Below, piece after piece: positions 34,596 through 42,339 of a DNA stretch of 64,000 nucleotides. This DNA comes from Streptomyces sp. NBC_01235 (GTDB lineage: Bacteria; Actinomycetota; Actinomycetes; Streptomycetales; Streptomycetaceae). The stretch covers positions 9,672,001-9,736,000 of the forward strand of contig NZ_CP108513.1 of the NCBI RefSeq assembly GCF_035989285.1, read 5' to 3'. Position 1 is the first letter of the stretch. Each line of letters opens with the position of its first letter. Below the pieces are notes generated by a model. It ran no database searches, had not been told where the DNA came from, and was given only the letters and a program-made list of their open reading frames with translations. The translations under genes and the position numbers were made by a program.

Positions 34596-35948
34596 TCACA
34601 GCTCGAAGGACTCGTGGTGGATACGGCTGTCCGGGACCCCGGCGGCGCGCAGCGCCTCGTACAGGTCCCGCGCGAACCCGTGCGGGCCGCACAGGTACAC
34701 GTCGTGGGCGTCCAGGTCGGGCACGGCCGCACGCAGGGAGCCGGCCGTGAGGTCCGGGCGCTCGCCGTGCGGGCCGTTGAGCGCGTAGAGGACCTTCGCC
34801 CCGCGCCACCGGGCGACGGCCTCCAGCTCGCCGCCCAGGGCGAGGTCCTCGGCCGTACGGGCGCGGTAGAGGAGGGTGACATCGCCGGGCAGCGTCTCGA
34901 ACAGGGCCCGCAGCGGGGTGATGCCGACACCGCCCGCGACCAGCAAGGACTTGTGCGCGGTCCGCCGGTCCGCCGTCAGTGCCCCGTAGGGGCCCTCCGC
35001 CCACACGCGGGTGCCCGGCCGCAGCAGGGGGACGGCGGCGCTGTGGTCGCCGAGCGCCTTGACGGTGATGCGCAGCAGGTCCGGGCGCGGCGGCGCCGAC
35101 AGGGAGTACGGCGTGGAGGTCCAGCGCATGCCCTCGGTGAGGAACCGCCAGCGCAGGAACTGCCCCGGCCGCGCGCCCATCTCCTGCAGCCGCCGGCCGC
35201 GGACGACGACGGAGTACACGCCCGGCGCCTCCCTGTGCACGGAGTCGACCCGCAGCCGGTGCCGCAGGTTGAGGCGTACCGGAGCGAGGATGCGGAACCA
35301 CACGACCAGGGCCGCGACGCCCAGGTACAGCGCGTACCAGGCGGCCTGGGCGGGCGGGCTGCCGATGAAGTCGGACCCCAGGGCGAGCTGGTGGCCGAAG
35401 GCGAGGAAGACCGCGGCGTACGTGAGGAGGTGCACGTAGTACCAGAACTCGTGGCTGACCCGACGGCGCACCGCGCGCGCCGAGACGAACCCGACCGCGA
35501 ACAGGATGACCGTGCCGGCGGTGGCCTTGAGCATCTCCGGATAGTCCAGGACCACGGTGAGTGTCTCGTCCAGGAGCGAGGAGCCGTCCTGAGCGGCGTA
35601 CCCGAGCAGGATCAGCACGACGTGCGCCACCAGCAGACAGACGGTGTAGCGGCCCGCCATCGCGTGCCACCGCGTCACCCGGTCCGCCCCGATCCGCCGC
35701 TCGAGCAGCGGGACGCGGGCCATCAGAGCGACGAGGACGGCGCAGGCGTACCCGCACAGCAGTCCCGCGATCCGCCCGGCCCCCGTCAGCCAGCCCGCGG
35801 CACCCACGACCGACCCCGTGTCGTGCCACCACAGGGCGACCACGGCGGCTGCGCCGCCCCACAGGACGGCGAGCACGGGGCCCACGGGGGAACGCCTCGG
35901 CGCCGGAGGTGCGGGGGCTACCCTTCGTTGCGCGTACACCGTCGTCAT
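34596..35948 (-). CDS. Ferric-reductase-like transmembrane flavocytochrome
   Basis: Integral membrane protein (450 aa). About six helices between residues 20 and 225 carry histidines suited to heme (VTRWHAMAGRYTVCLLVAHVV, EFWYYVHLLTYAAVFLAFGHQ). A cytoplasmic FAD/NAD(P)H module follows: RWTSTPYSLSAPP for FAD, LLVAGGVGITPLRALFE for the nucleotide and a C-terminal YLCGPHGFARDLYEAL. It would move electrons from NAD(P)H through FAD and heme across the membrane, here likely to the FMN protein encoded next. ATG 35948 follows GAAGGG by eight bases; ATG 35954 is nearly as good. Divergent from an OmpR-type two-component operon that probably controls it. Confidence 0.88.
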   Translation of the reverse strand: MTTVYAQRRVAPAPPAPRRSPVGPVLAVLWGGAAAVVALWWHDTGSVVGAAGWLTGAGRIAGLLCGYACAVLVALMARVPLLERRIGADRVTRWHAMAGRYTVCLLVAHVVLILLGYAAQDGSSLLDETLTVVLDYPEMLKATAGTVILFAVGFVSARAVRRRVSHEFWYYVHLLTYAAVFLAFGHQLALGSDFIGSPPAQAAWYALYLGVAALVVWFRILAPVRLNLRHRLRVDSVHREAPGVYSVVVRGRRLQEMGARPGQFLRWRFLTEGMRWTSTPYSLSAPPRPDLLRITVKALGDHSAAVPLLRPGTRVWAEGPYGALTADRRTAHKSLLVAGGVGITPLRALFETLPGDVTLLYRARTAEDLALGGELEAVARWRGAKVLYALNGPHGERPDLTAGSLRAAVPDLDAHDVYLCGPHGFARDLYEALRAAGVPDSRIHHESFEL

Positions 35949-36110
35949 CCGCATGTCCCTTCGACTGTCCGTACGTCCCTTCGGCCGTCCGGGACCACAC
36001 TGTGCCGCCGCAACCTCTGAGCCCGCTCTCAGCGCGCGGTGGGGCGGATCGGTCCCGCCGCAGGTGGGAAGGGTCGCCCGGGCGAGCAGAGCGGGGCGGC
36101 GGCACGGCGC

Positions 36111-36140
36111 ACTCAGAGCGGACTCAGAGCGAACTCAGAG
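36111..36140 (+). promoter_or_regulatory. Three 11-bp direct repeats, probable operator of the OmpR-type regulator
   Basis: ACTCAGAGCG at 36111 and 36122 and ACTCAGAG at 36133, exactly 11 bp apart, 50 bp before the response regulator start and in the gap shared with the divergent reductase gene. Regular direct repeats at one helical turn are the usual target of OmpR-family regulators, so autoregulation and control of the reductase operon are likely. A related CTCTGAGC lies near 36015. Confidence 0.65.
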
Positions 36141-36189
36141 GTGGAGGAGGCAGCCCGGGACGCGGAGAGACCGCATCCTGGTAACTGAG

Positions 36190-36939
36190 ATGAACACTCC
36201 CCGACCCCGCGGCTCCGGCCGCCCCGCTCTGACCCGGACCGACGGCGCCCCGCTCCGGGTCCTCGTCGTCGACGACGACCCCGACCTCGCGGAGGTCCTC
36301 TCCGGCGCCCTGCGCTACGAGGGCTGGGAGGTGCGCACGGCGGGCGACGGCGTCTCGGCCGTCGCCGAGGCAGGTGAGCTGCTGCCCGACGCCGTCGTCC
36401 TCGACGTCATGCTCCCGGACACCGACGGCTTCGCCGTGCTGCGCTCGCTGCACGCCGTGCGCCCCGACGTGTGCGTGCTCTTCCTGACCGCACGGGACGC
36501 CGTCGAGGACCGCATCGCGGGCATCACGGCGGGCGGCGACGACTATGTGACGAAACCGTTCAGCCTGGAGGAGGTCGTCGCCCGTCTGCGCGGACTGCTG
36601 CGCCGGGCCGGTATGGCCCGGCAGGCGGAGGACGGGCCGCGGCTGACCGTCGGCGACCTGGTCATGGACGAGGAGGCCCGCGAGGTCACCCGCGGTGGCG
36701 AACTGATCGAGCTGTCCCCGACCGAGTTCGAACTCCTGCGTTTCCTCATGCGCAACCCGCGACGCGTGCTCAGCAAGGCGCAGATCCTCGACCGCGTGTG
36801 GTCCTACGACTTCGGCGGGCAGGCCCACGTCGTCGAGCTCTACATCTCCTACCTGCGCAAGAAGGTGGACGCGGGCCGCCCGCCCATGATCCACACGGTG
36901 CGGGGCTCCGGATACGTGCTCAAGCCGGTGGCCCGGTGA
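36190..36939 (+). CDS. OmpR-family response regulator
   Basis: DNA-binding two-component regulator (249 aa). The receiver domain begins LRVLVVDDDPDLAEVL; the phosphoacceptor aspartate is in DAVVLDVMLPDTDGF, with the conserved FLTARD and DDYVTKPF. The winged helix at the C-terminus has LSPTEFELLRFLMRNPRRVLS and VYISYLRKK-type text (VELYISYLRKKVDAG, IHTVRGSGYVLKP). ATG 36190 has only a weak ribosome site. The stop overlaps the kinase start (GTGA), so the pair is coupled. It is not the NarL/LuxR type needed to read the DosR-like boxes. Likely operator: the ACTCAGAGCG repeats upstream. Confidence 0.93.
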   Translation: MNTPRPRGSGRPALTRTDGAPLRVLVVDDDPDLAEVLSGALRYEGWEVRTAGDGVSAVAEAGELLPDAVVLDVMLPDTDGFAVLRSLHAVRPDVCVLFLTARDAVEDRIAGITAGGDDYVTKPFSLEEVVARLRGLLRRAGMARQAEDGPRLTVGDLVMDEEAREVTRGGELIELSPTEFELLRFLMRNPRRVLSKAQILDRVWSYDFGGQAHVVELYISYLRKKVDAGRPPMIHTVRGSGYVLKPVAR

Positions 36940-38471
36940 GGGCGGGGCTGCGGCAGCGCCTCGCGCGCCATCCGCTCCGGCGCGGGGCGAGGCGGTGGAC
37001 GGCGCGCCTGCCCCGGCCGCACACGCTGCGGGCGCGGCTGACCGCCGGCCTCGTCGTGCTGCTCGCGGTCAGCTGCGCGGCCGTCGGGGTGGCAGCGGTG
37101 GTGGCACTCCACGGCTTTCTCACCGGCCGTCTCGACCAGCAGCTGCGCGAGGCGGGCGTACGGTTCCCGGCGAGCCTGGAACACGGCGTGAGCCGGCCGT
37201 CGGACCACGACGGCGACGAGGACGGTGACGGTGACACCCGCCGTCAGACCGTCGGCACCTTCGGAGCCCGGCTGGTCGGCGACACGGTCACCAACGCCGA
37301 GGTGGTGGGCTCCAGCACGGGCACGGGTGCGCTGAACGTCGCGCTCGACGCCGCGGACAGGAGAAGGCTCGCCGCGGTGCCGACCGACGGCGACGGGCAC
37401 CCGATCGATCTCTCGGAGCTGGGCGACTACCGCGTGATGGCGGCCGAGGGCAGGGACGGCGACGTCCTGATCGTCGGGCTGCCGACGGAGTCCGTCGAGG
37501 CCACCGTCCACCGGCTGGTACTCGTCGCCGCAGTCGTCTTCGGCGCGGCGCTCGCCGTCGCCGGCGTCGCGGGAGCACTGTGGGTGCGCTGGTCGCTGCG
37601 ACCGCTCAGCCGGGTGGCCGCGACCGCCACGCGGGTCAGCCGGCTGCCGCTCTCCAGCGGCGAGGTGGATGTCTGGCCGCGCGCGCCCGAGGCCGACCCG
37701 CGCAGTGAGGTCGGACGGGTTGCCAGCGCCTTCAACACGATGCTCGGCCACGTCGAGGACGCGCTGACCAAACGGCACGCGAGCGAGGAGCGGCTGCGCA
37801 GTTTCGCCGCCGACGCCAGCCACGAGCTGCGTACGCCCGTGGCATCGGTCCGCGGCCACGCGGAACTGGCGCTGCTGCACCCGGGCCCGGTCCCGCACAA
37901 GGTGGTGCGGGCCCTGGAACGCATTGAGGCGGAAGCGGCCCGCATGGGCGAGATGGTCGACGACCTGCTGCTCCTCGCCCGCCTCGACGCGGGCCGCCCC
38001 CTGGAACGCCTTTCCGTCGACCTGACCCGCCTGGTCCTGGACGCCGTGACGGACGCGCAGGCCGCCGGCCCCGGACACCGCTGGACGCTGGAGCTGTCCG
38101 AGGAGCCGGTGACGGTGCCGGGCGACGCCCACCGGCTCCATCAGGTGCTGGCCAACCTGCTGGCCAACGCCCGCCTGCACACGCCCGTCGGCAGCACGGT
38201 GACCATCTCGCTGGAGACCGACGGCGAAACGGCGGTGCTGAAGGTCCACGACGACGGCCCCGGCGTCCCCGCGGACGTTCAGCCAAGGGTCTTCGAGCGC
38301 TTCACCCACGGGGAGCGTCGCCGCACGGAGGACACGGGCGGCGGCACCGGCGCCGGTCTCGGCCTGTCGATCGTGGCGGCGGTGGCAGAGGCCCACGGCG
38401 GAGGCGTCACCCTCGACAGCGGCCCGGGATCGACCACCTTCACCGTACGGCTCCCCACCGGCGACGGGTGA
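36936..38471 (+). CDS. Membrane sensor histidine kinase
   Basis: Partner kinase (511 aa). TM helix 1 (LTAGLVVLLAVSCAAVGVAAVVAL) leads to an extracytoplasmic sensor loop of ~130 residues with an acidic run (SDHDGDEDGDGD) suited to binding cations. TM helix 2 (LVLVAAVVFGAALAVAGVAGALW) is followed by HAMP, a HisKA helix with the phosphoacceptor in FAADASHELRTPVAS, and an HATPase (NLLANARLHTPVG, DDGPGVPADVQPRVFERF, GAGLGLSIV). GTG 36936 overlaps the regulator stop by four bases. The signal is unknown; a metal ion or redox state would fit the divergent reductase. Confidence 0.92.
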   Translation: MRAGLRQRLARHPLRRGARRWTARLPRPHTLRARLTAGLVVLLAVSCAAVGVAAVVALHGFLTGRLDQQLREAGVRFPASLEHGVSRPSDHDGDEDGDGDTRRQTVGTFGARLVGDTVTNAEVVGSSTGTGALNVALDAADRRRLAAVPTDGDGHPIDLSELGDYRVMAAEGRDGDVLIVGLPTESVEATVHRLVLVAAVVFGAALAVAGVAGALWVRWSLRPLSRVAATATRVSRLPLSSGEVDVWPRAPEADPRSEVGRVASAFNTMLGHVEDALTKRHASEERLRSFAADASHELRTPVASVRGHAELALLHPGPVPHKVVRALERIEAEAARMGEMVDDLLLLARLDAGRPLERLSVDLTRLVLDAVTDAQAAGPGHRWTLELSEEPVTVPGDAHRLHQVLANLLANARLHTPVGSTVTISLETDGETAVLKVHDDGPGVPADVQPRVFERFTHGERRRTEDTGGGTGAGLGLSIVAAVAEAHGGGVTLDSGPGSTTFTVRLPTGDG

Positions 38472-38501
38472 TCACAAGCCGTTGTCCTCCGGGAAGGCAG
38501 G

Positions 38502-38539
38502 GGCCCGTGCGGCCCCACGGTGCAAGGGCTGTTCCGCAC
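38502..38539. promoter_or_regulatory. Weak DosR-like box pair upstream of small membrane gene
   Basis: GGCCCGTGCGGCCC (38502-38515, within the wider GGGGCC-N5-GGCCCC) and GGGCTGTTCCGCAC (38526-38539), 24 bp apart, about 92 bp before the GTG of the small gene. Arms are imperfect, so this is a tentative member of the set; the first could also end the kinase transcript as a hairpin. Confidence 0.35.
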
Positions 38540-38630
38540 CCCCGTCCGGCCCTCTCGGCTCATGCGCCCCGAGCTGTGGCGGAGTTCGCTGTTGGCAGGG
38601 AGAACGATCCGACCAGGGAGGGCGAGCACA

Positions 38631-38828
38631 GTGGGTACCAGTCTCACACCGGAATTCTGGGAACGGTTCGCGGTACTGCTCGTGCTGGCGGTGGGCCTGA
38701 CCTGTGTCCTCACCGCGGCCCTCGACGGTGTCGCCGTCCGGCTGCTGCGCCGCCGGGCCCACCGGACGCCGCCACGGACGCCGCACCGGCCGCAGCGCGA
38801 CAACCACCGCGTGTCGGTGCACTCCTGA
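38631..38828 (+). CDS. Small single-pass membrane protein, function unknown
   Basis: Predicted 65-aa protein. A short N-terminus (MGTSLTPEFWERF) precedes one hydrophobic helix (AVLLVLAVGLTCVLTAALDGVAV), then a very basic cytoplasmic tail (RLLRRRAHRTPPRTPHRPQRDN). GTG 38631 is chosen because GGGAGGG lies about ten bases upstream; the in-frame ATG at 38520 would add 37 arginine-rich residues with no site. No family recognised. It lies between two groups of DosR-like boxes, so it may belong to the same regulon. Confidence 0.55.
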   Translation: MGTSLTPEFWERFAVLLVLAVGLTCVLTAALDGVAVRLLRRRAHRTPPRTPHRPQRDNHRVSVHS

Positions 38829-38863
38829 CGCGCCCGGCGGCCCCCGCGGGCCCCTGGCCCGGG

Positions 38864-38897
38864 GGGCCGATCGGCTTGGGCCGGGGACCTCTGGCCC
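38864..38897. promoter_or_regulatory. Tandem DosR-like boxes upstream of USP gene
   Basis: GGGCCGATCGGCTT (38864-38877) and GGGACCTCTGGCCC (38884-38897), 20 bp apart, ending 59 bp before the USP start. The pair is nearly the same as that at 3885-3918 (second boxes differ by one base). The exact TGGAN element is not seen at +30. Confidence 0.62.
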
Positions 38898-38956
38898 CTC
38901 CTGCCCCCGGCGCGTGGCTCGGAGACTGACGGTGCATCCCTGAAGGAGGTCCGCAC

Positions 38957-39871
38957 ATGCTCGCCATCACCGTCGGCCTCGACGGCTCGCCCGAAAGCCT
39001 CGCAGCCGCAGACTGGGCCGCTCGCGAAGCGGTACAACGAGAGACGCGCCTGCGTCTCCTGCATGCCGGGGACCCGCTGCGCCCTCTGTACGTGCCCTTC
39101 ACGGGGGTTCCGGACCCAGGCGCGCTCGACGCCCAGCGCGAGTGGGCGGCCCACCTGCTGCGCGAGACGGAGTCACGGCTCACGGAGCGCCACCCCGGTC
39201 TGCGGATCACCACCCGGCAGACCGAGGAGGAGCCCGTCCCGGCCCTGCTGACCGCCGCGGAGGACACCGAACTGCTGGTCCTGGGATCCCGACGCCTCGG
39301 TACGGTGACGGGGTTCCTGGTCGGCTCCGTCGCGCTCACCGTGGTGGCGCGCGCGGAACGGCCCGTCGTCCTCGTGCGGGCCGGTGAGCGCGCCGAGGAC
39401 GAGCATCTGCCGGACGCCGCGGGTGCCGGGGCGATCACCACTCCCTACCGCGACGTCGTGCTGGGACTGGACGTGGAGAACCCGGCCGACGCCGTCGTCG
39501 AGTTCGCGTTCGAGGCCGCCCGGCGGCGCGCGGCCGGCCTGCGGGTGGTCCACGGCTGGAACCCCGCGGCCGTCTACGGCCACGCCACCGTCCTGGAGCC
39601 GGATCTCGAGGCCGAACTGGCGGAGGAGGCCCGGCACGGACTCAGCGACTTCCTGCGGCCGTGGAAGGACAAGTTCCCCGGCGTGGAGGTGCGGGAGCAG
39701 GGCGTCATCGGCGGCGCCGGCCGCCATCTCGTGCACGCCTCGCGGGACGCCTCACTGGTCGTCGTCGGGCGGAAGAAGCGCCAGGCGCTGGTCGGCGGAC
39801 GCATCGGCCCGGTGACGCACGCGGTGCTCCAGCACGCCTCCGCGCCGGTGGCGGTGGTCCCGCACGACTGA
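38957..39871 (+). CDS. Universal stress protein, two USP domains
   Basis: Tandem USP-A protein (304 aa). Starts AITVGLDGSPESLAAADWAA; domain 1 ends with GSRRLGTVTGFLVGSVALTV, domain 2 begins DVVLGLDVENPADAVVEFAF and ends GRKKRQALVGGRIGPVTHAV. It is most like the USP at 4072 (same VHGWNP text in domain 2). AAGGAGGTCCGCAC precedes ATG 38957. Single gene behind its own box pair, followed by two strong hairpins. Confidence 0.93.
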   Translation: MLAITVGLDGSPESLAAADWAAREAVQRETRLRLLHAGDPLRPLYVPFTGVPDPGALDAQREWAAHLLRETESRLTERHPGLRITTRQTEEEPVPALLTAAEDTELLVLGSRRLGTVTGFLVGSVALTVVARAERPVVLVRAGERAEDEHLPDAAGAGAITTPYRDVVLGLDVENPADAVVEFAFEAARRRAAGLRVVHGWNPAAVYGHATVLEPDLEAELAEEARHGLSDFLRPWKDKFPGVEVREQGVIGGAGRHLVHASRDASLVVVGRKKRQALVGGRIGPVTHAVLQHASAPVAVVPHD

Positions 39872-39916
39872 CGCGTGCACGACTGACGCGTGGAAGCGGG
39901 TGTGTTCCGGCTTCAC

Positions 39917-39952
39917 GGTCCCGGTCCCTCAGGAGAAGGGAGGACCGGGACC
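39917..39952. terminator. Hairpin after USP gene
   Basis: GGTCCCGGTCC (39917-39927) and GGACCGGGACC (39942-39952) pair perfectly over 11 bp around a 14-base loop, 46 bp after the USP stop. No T-run follows. Confidence 0.65.
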
Positions 39953-39998
39953 AGCCGGGTGCGGCGCGGCTGAGACAGGGCGCGTCGCGCCGCATCAG

Positions 39999-40033
39999 GT
40001 GTGCGTGGCCGGTGGACCACCGGCCACGCACAC
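39999..40033. terminator. Second hairpin between convergent USP and small membrane genes
   Basis: GTGTGCGTGGCCGGTGG (39999-40015), A, then its exact complement (40017-40033): 17-bp perfect arms with one central base. It sits 33 bp from the end of the minus-strand gene and would stop transcripts arriving from either side. Confidence 0.75.
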
Positions 40034-40065
40034 TGTCGCGCTCGACGGGTCGCGAACGGCGACGA

Positions 40066-40287
40066 TCACTTCCGGAACTCCCGGTGGTCGTCGTTCTTGC
40101 CGAAGTAGTGCCGTTCCTCGACGAACTCCCGCTCACCGGGGCGCAGGACCGCGCCCGGCGTCGACAGGAAGGCGATGAGTCCCAGGATGCCGACCGCCAT
40201 CAGTGAGAAGCCGACGACGAACGAGCTGTAGCCGAACACCAGGCAGGCGCCCAGCACGGTGGCGACGACCAGAAGGATGGCGATCAT
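40066..40287 (-). CDS. Small two-helix membrane protein, function unknown
   Basis: 73-aa protein with two membrane helices (IAILLVVATVLGACLVFGYSS and FVVGFSLMAVGILGLIAFLS) and a charged C-terminal tail (GEREFVEERHYFGKNDDHRE). No family recognised with confidence; similar small proteins are common in actinobacteria. Its start is 66 bp beyond the end of the CBS-BON gene on the same strand, so it may be its last co-transcribed gene. A strong hairpin follows it. Confidence 0.7.
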   Translation of the reverse strand: MIAILLVVATVLGACLVFGYSSFVVGFSLMAVGILGLIAFLSTPGAVLRPGEREFVEERHYFGKNDDHREFRK

Positions 40288-40353
40288 GACCGTTGTCCTT
40301 TCTTCCGTACTCCCCGATGCGACCCGGGAGGTGACCGGCGCCGGAGCACCGGT

Positions 40354-41082
40354 TCAGAGCTTGCGCAGCCAGTCGTCGGCGACGCCGTGCACGGCCAGGC
40401 CGGTGGGTTGCGCGGGCTTGTCGTCGATGCGGTAGGAGAGGTGGTCGACGACGTCCACCACGCCGTCCAGCCGCCCCGTCATGCCGACCGCGACGGGGAT
40501 CTCGCTGCGCCGTTCCAGCTGACCGGTGAGCGTGACCACACCGTCCCGCACGGTCGCCTCGACGGTGTGCGGGGCCAGCCAGAGCGTGTTGAGGAAGACC
40601 TCCCGCTGCACGTCCTGCTGGATCTCGTCGTCGGTGCGCAGGAAGACCTGGAGCACGTCCCGGCGCGTGACGATGCCGGCGAGCGTGCCCTCCTCGTCCA
40701 CCACGGGCAGCCGCTCGACACGGTGCTCCGTCATGAGCCGGGCGGCCTCGGCGACCGTGGCGTCGGCGCGCACCGTGACGGCGGGCGTCGACATCACCCC
40801 GCCGGCCGTCCTCGCACGGTTCTTCGCGGCGGCGTGCCGGGCACGGCCGCTGAGCAGGCGCCGACAGCGCGCCCGGACTCCGGCGGACTCCGGCTCGCGA
40901 GCCTGACGCAGCACGAGGTCGGTCTCGGAGATCACACCGATGACCTTGCGGTCCTCGTCGATCACCGGGAGCCCGCTGATGCCGTGCTCTTCGAGCAGGC
41001 GTACCACTTCCTTGAACGGCGTGTCGCACCGCGCGGTGACGACGTCGTCGACCATGAGAGCGCCTGTCCTCGTGGGCTTCAT
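40354..41082 (-). CDS. CBS-pair protein with C-terminal BON domain
   Basis: Third CBS-CBS-BON paralogue (242 aa): FKEVVRLLEEHGISGLPVIDEDRKV, ERLPVVDEEGTLAGIVTRRDVL and HTVEATVRDGVVTLTGQLERR. It ends VHGVADDWLRKL, nearly the same as the end of the 14109 protein (MHGVADDWLRRL), so these two are the closest pair. The linker between CBS motifs is basic and carries one cysteine. Start ATG 41082; ATG 41055 (MVDDVV) is possible. It is divergent from a USP gene and shares a box pair with it. Confidence 0.9.
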   Translation of the reverse strand: MKPTRTGALMVDDVVTARCDTPFKEVVRLLEEHGISGLPVIDEDRKVIGVISETDLVLRQAREPESAGVRARCRRLLSGRARHAAAKNRARTAGGVMSTPAVTVRADATVAEAARLMTEHRVERLPVVDEEGTLAGIVTRRDVLQVFLRTDDEIQQDVQREVFLNTLWLAPHTVEATVRDGVVTLTGQLERRSEIPVAVGMTGRLDGVVDVVDHLSYRIDDKPAQPTGLAVHGVADDWLRKL

Positions 41083-41175
41083 GACGTGAGCCTCGCTTCC
41101 CTGCGTGTCGCTGGTCGCGAACTCCCCTTATGGGTCCGCGACTTCAGCTTCCGGCCACCGGCCCGCGGGCCACAG

Positions 41176-41209
41176 GGGCCGAATGTCCCCGCCAAGGGCC
41201 CATCCGCCC
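41176..41209. promoter_or_regulatory. Tandem DosR-like boxes between CBS-BON and USP genes
   Basis: GGGCCGAATGTCCC (41176-41189) and GGGCCCATCCGCCC (41196-41209), 20 bp apart, 94 bp from the CBS-BON start and 70 bp from the USP start. The 20-bp spacing and USP distance match other USP promoters. Confidence 0.6.
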
Positions 41210-41279
41210 CTCGTGCGGTCCGCCGACCGGTGGGACCGTGAAGGTGGACCCCTGTGCTGTAGGGAAGGCGGTGGGGACG

Positions 41280-42155
41280 ATGACACTCCCCCTGGTCGTG
41301 GGCGTCGACGGATCCGACGGGAGCCTGACGGCGGTCGACTGGGCAGTGGACGAGGCCGCCCGGCACGGTCTCCCGCTGAGGCTCGTGCACGCCTCCCTCT
41401 GGGAGAGCTACGAGCGAGCCACCCCGTCCCACCGCCTCAGCCGATCGTCCGAGCGCGTGCTCGCGGAGAACCTCGTCGCCTCCGCGGCCGAGCGCGCGGG
41501 CCGGCGCGACCCCGATGCGAAGGTCACCACCGACATCGTTCCCGACGAGCCGGTGGACGCTCTCCTGCGCGAGGGGAACAACGCCTTCGCCCTGGTGACG
41601 GGATCGCGCGGCCGCAGTGAGCTGAAGGGCCTGCTCCTCGGCTCGGTCGGGCTGGCCGTGGCGGCCCGCGCGCACTGCCCGGTGATCGTGGTCCGGGGCG
41701 ACACGGCGGCCCTGGCCGGCTCCCACGAGCGGGTCCTGCTGGGCGCGGCCGAGCCCGTGACCGGCACGGAGGCCGCGCGCTTCGCCTTCCGCGAGGCCGA
41801 GGCACGCGGATGCACCCTCGACGTCGTCCGTGCCTGGCGCTGTCCCGCGCGCGAGAGCGCCGACGATCCCGCGCTCGCGGACGAACCGGTGCGTCGGCAC
41901 GAGGAACGGGCGTCGGCCCTGCTCGACGCGCTGCTGCGGGACGCCCTGGTCGACCATCCGGATGTCCGGGTGCGGCGGGTCACGGTCGAGGGCCCGGCCC
42001 ACAGCGTCCTCGTGCGCCGCTCGGCCGCCGCCGACCTGGTGGTCGTCGGGGCCCGGCGCAGGCACGGCCACCTCGGACTGCAGCTCGGCCGGGTGAGCCA
42101 CACGCTGCTCCACCACGCCGACTGCCCGGTGGCAGTCGTGCCGCAGACGATGTGA
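41280..42155 (+). CDS. Universal stress protein, two USP domains
   Basis: Tandem USP-A protein (291 aa): LPLVVGVDGSDGSLTAVDWA, domain 1 loop GSRGRSELKGLLLGSVGLAV, domain 2 from VLLGAAEPVTGTEAARFAF to GARRRHGHLGLQLGRVSHTL. Paralogue of 6048-6920. The decayed USP fragment at 62362-62612 is closest to this protein (shared NAFALV and FAFREA text). Start ATG 41280 is preceded by GGAAGGCGGTGGGG. Confidence 0.93.
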   Translation: MTLPLVVGVDGSDGSLTAVDWAVDEAARHGLPLRLVHASLWESYERATPSHRLSRSSERVLAENLVASAAERAGRRDPDAKVTTDIVPDEPVDALLREGNNAFALVTGSRGRSELKGLLLGSVGLAVAARAHCPVIVVRGDTAALAGSHERVLLGAAEPVTGTEAARFAFREAEARGCTLDVVRAWRCPARESADDPALADEPVRRHEERASALLDALLRDALVDHPDVRVRRVTVEGPAHSVLVRRSAAADLVVVGARRRHGHLGLQLGRVSHTLLHHADCPVAVVPQTM

Positions 42156-42186
42156 TCGTTGTACGTGCCCGCCCGTAGGGGGAGTG

Positions 42187-42339
42187 ATGACGGCTGACGA
42201 CTACCCGCGCAACGCGGACGGCACGTCCCGGCTCGACGGTGCCGCCGCCTTTCACAGGCTTCGGCCACACGGCGCCGGCATCGTCGTGCGCGACCTCGGA
42301 GAACCGCTCGCCGCCGGTGCCGAGGGAGTACGGCGGTGA
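42187..42339 (+). CDS. Small protein coupled to the GH65 gene
   Basis: A 50-codon frame starting ATG 42187 behind GGGGGAG and ending in TGA that overlaps the GTG start of the GH65 gene (GTGA). The product reads MTADDYPRNADGTSRLDG... and ends VRDLGEPLAAGAEGVRR. Codon use (G/C third positions) fits a real gene, and the overlap suggests translational coupling. No family recognised. It could instead be the residue of a larger lost partner, since GH65 genes often follow a HAD phosphatase. Confidence 0.4.
   Translation: MTADDYPRNADGTSRLDGAAAFHRLRPHGAGIVVRDLGEPLAAGAEGVRR

Noticed and set aside
36190..38471. OmpR-type two-component pair as the reader of the DosR-like boxes
   Set aside because: OmpR-family regulators bind direct repeats, and such repeats (ACTCAGAGCG) are present at its own promoter; GGGNC palindromes call for a NarL-type domain.
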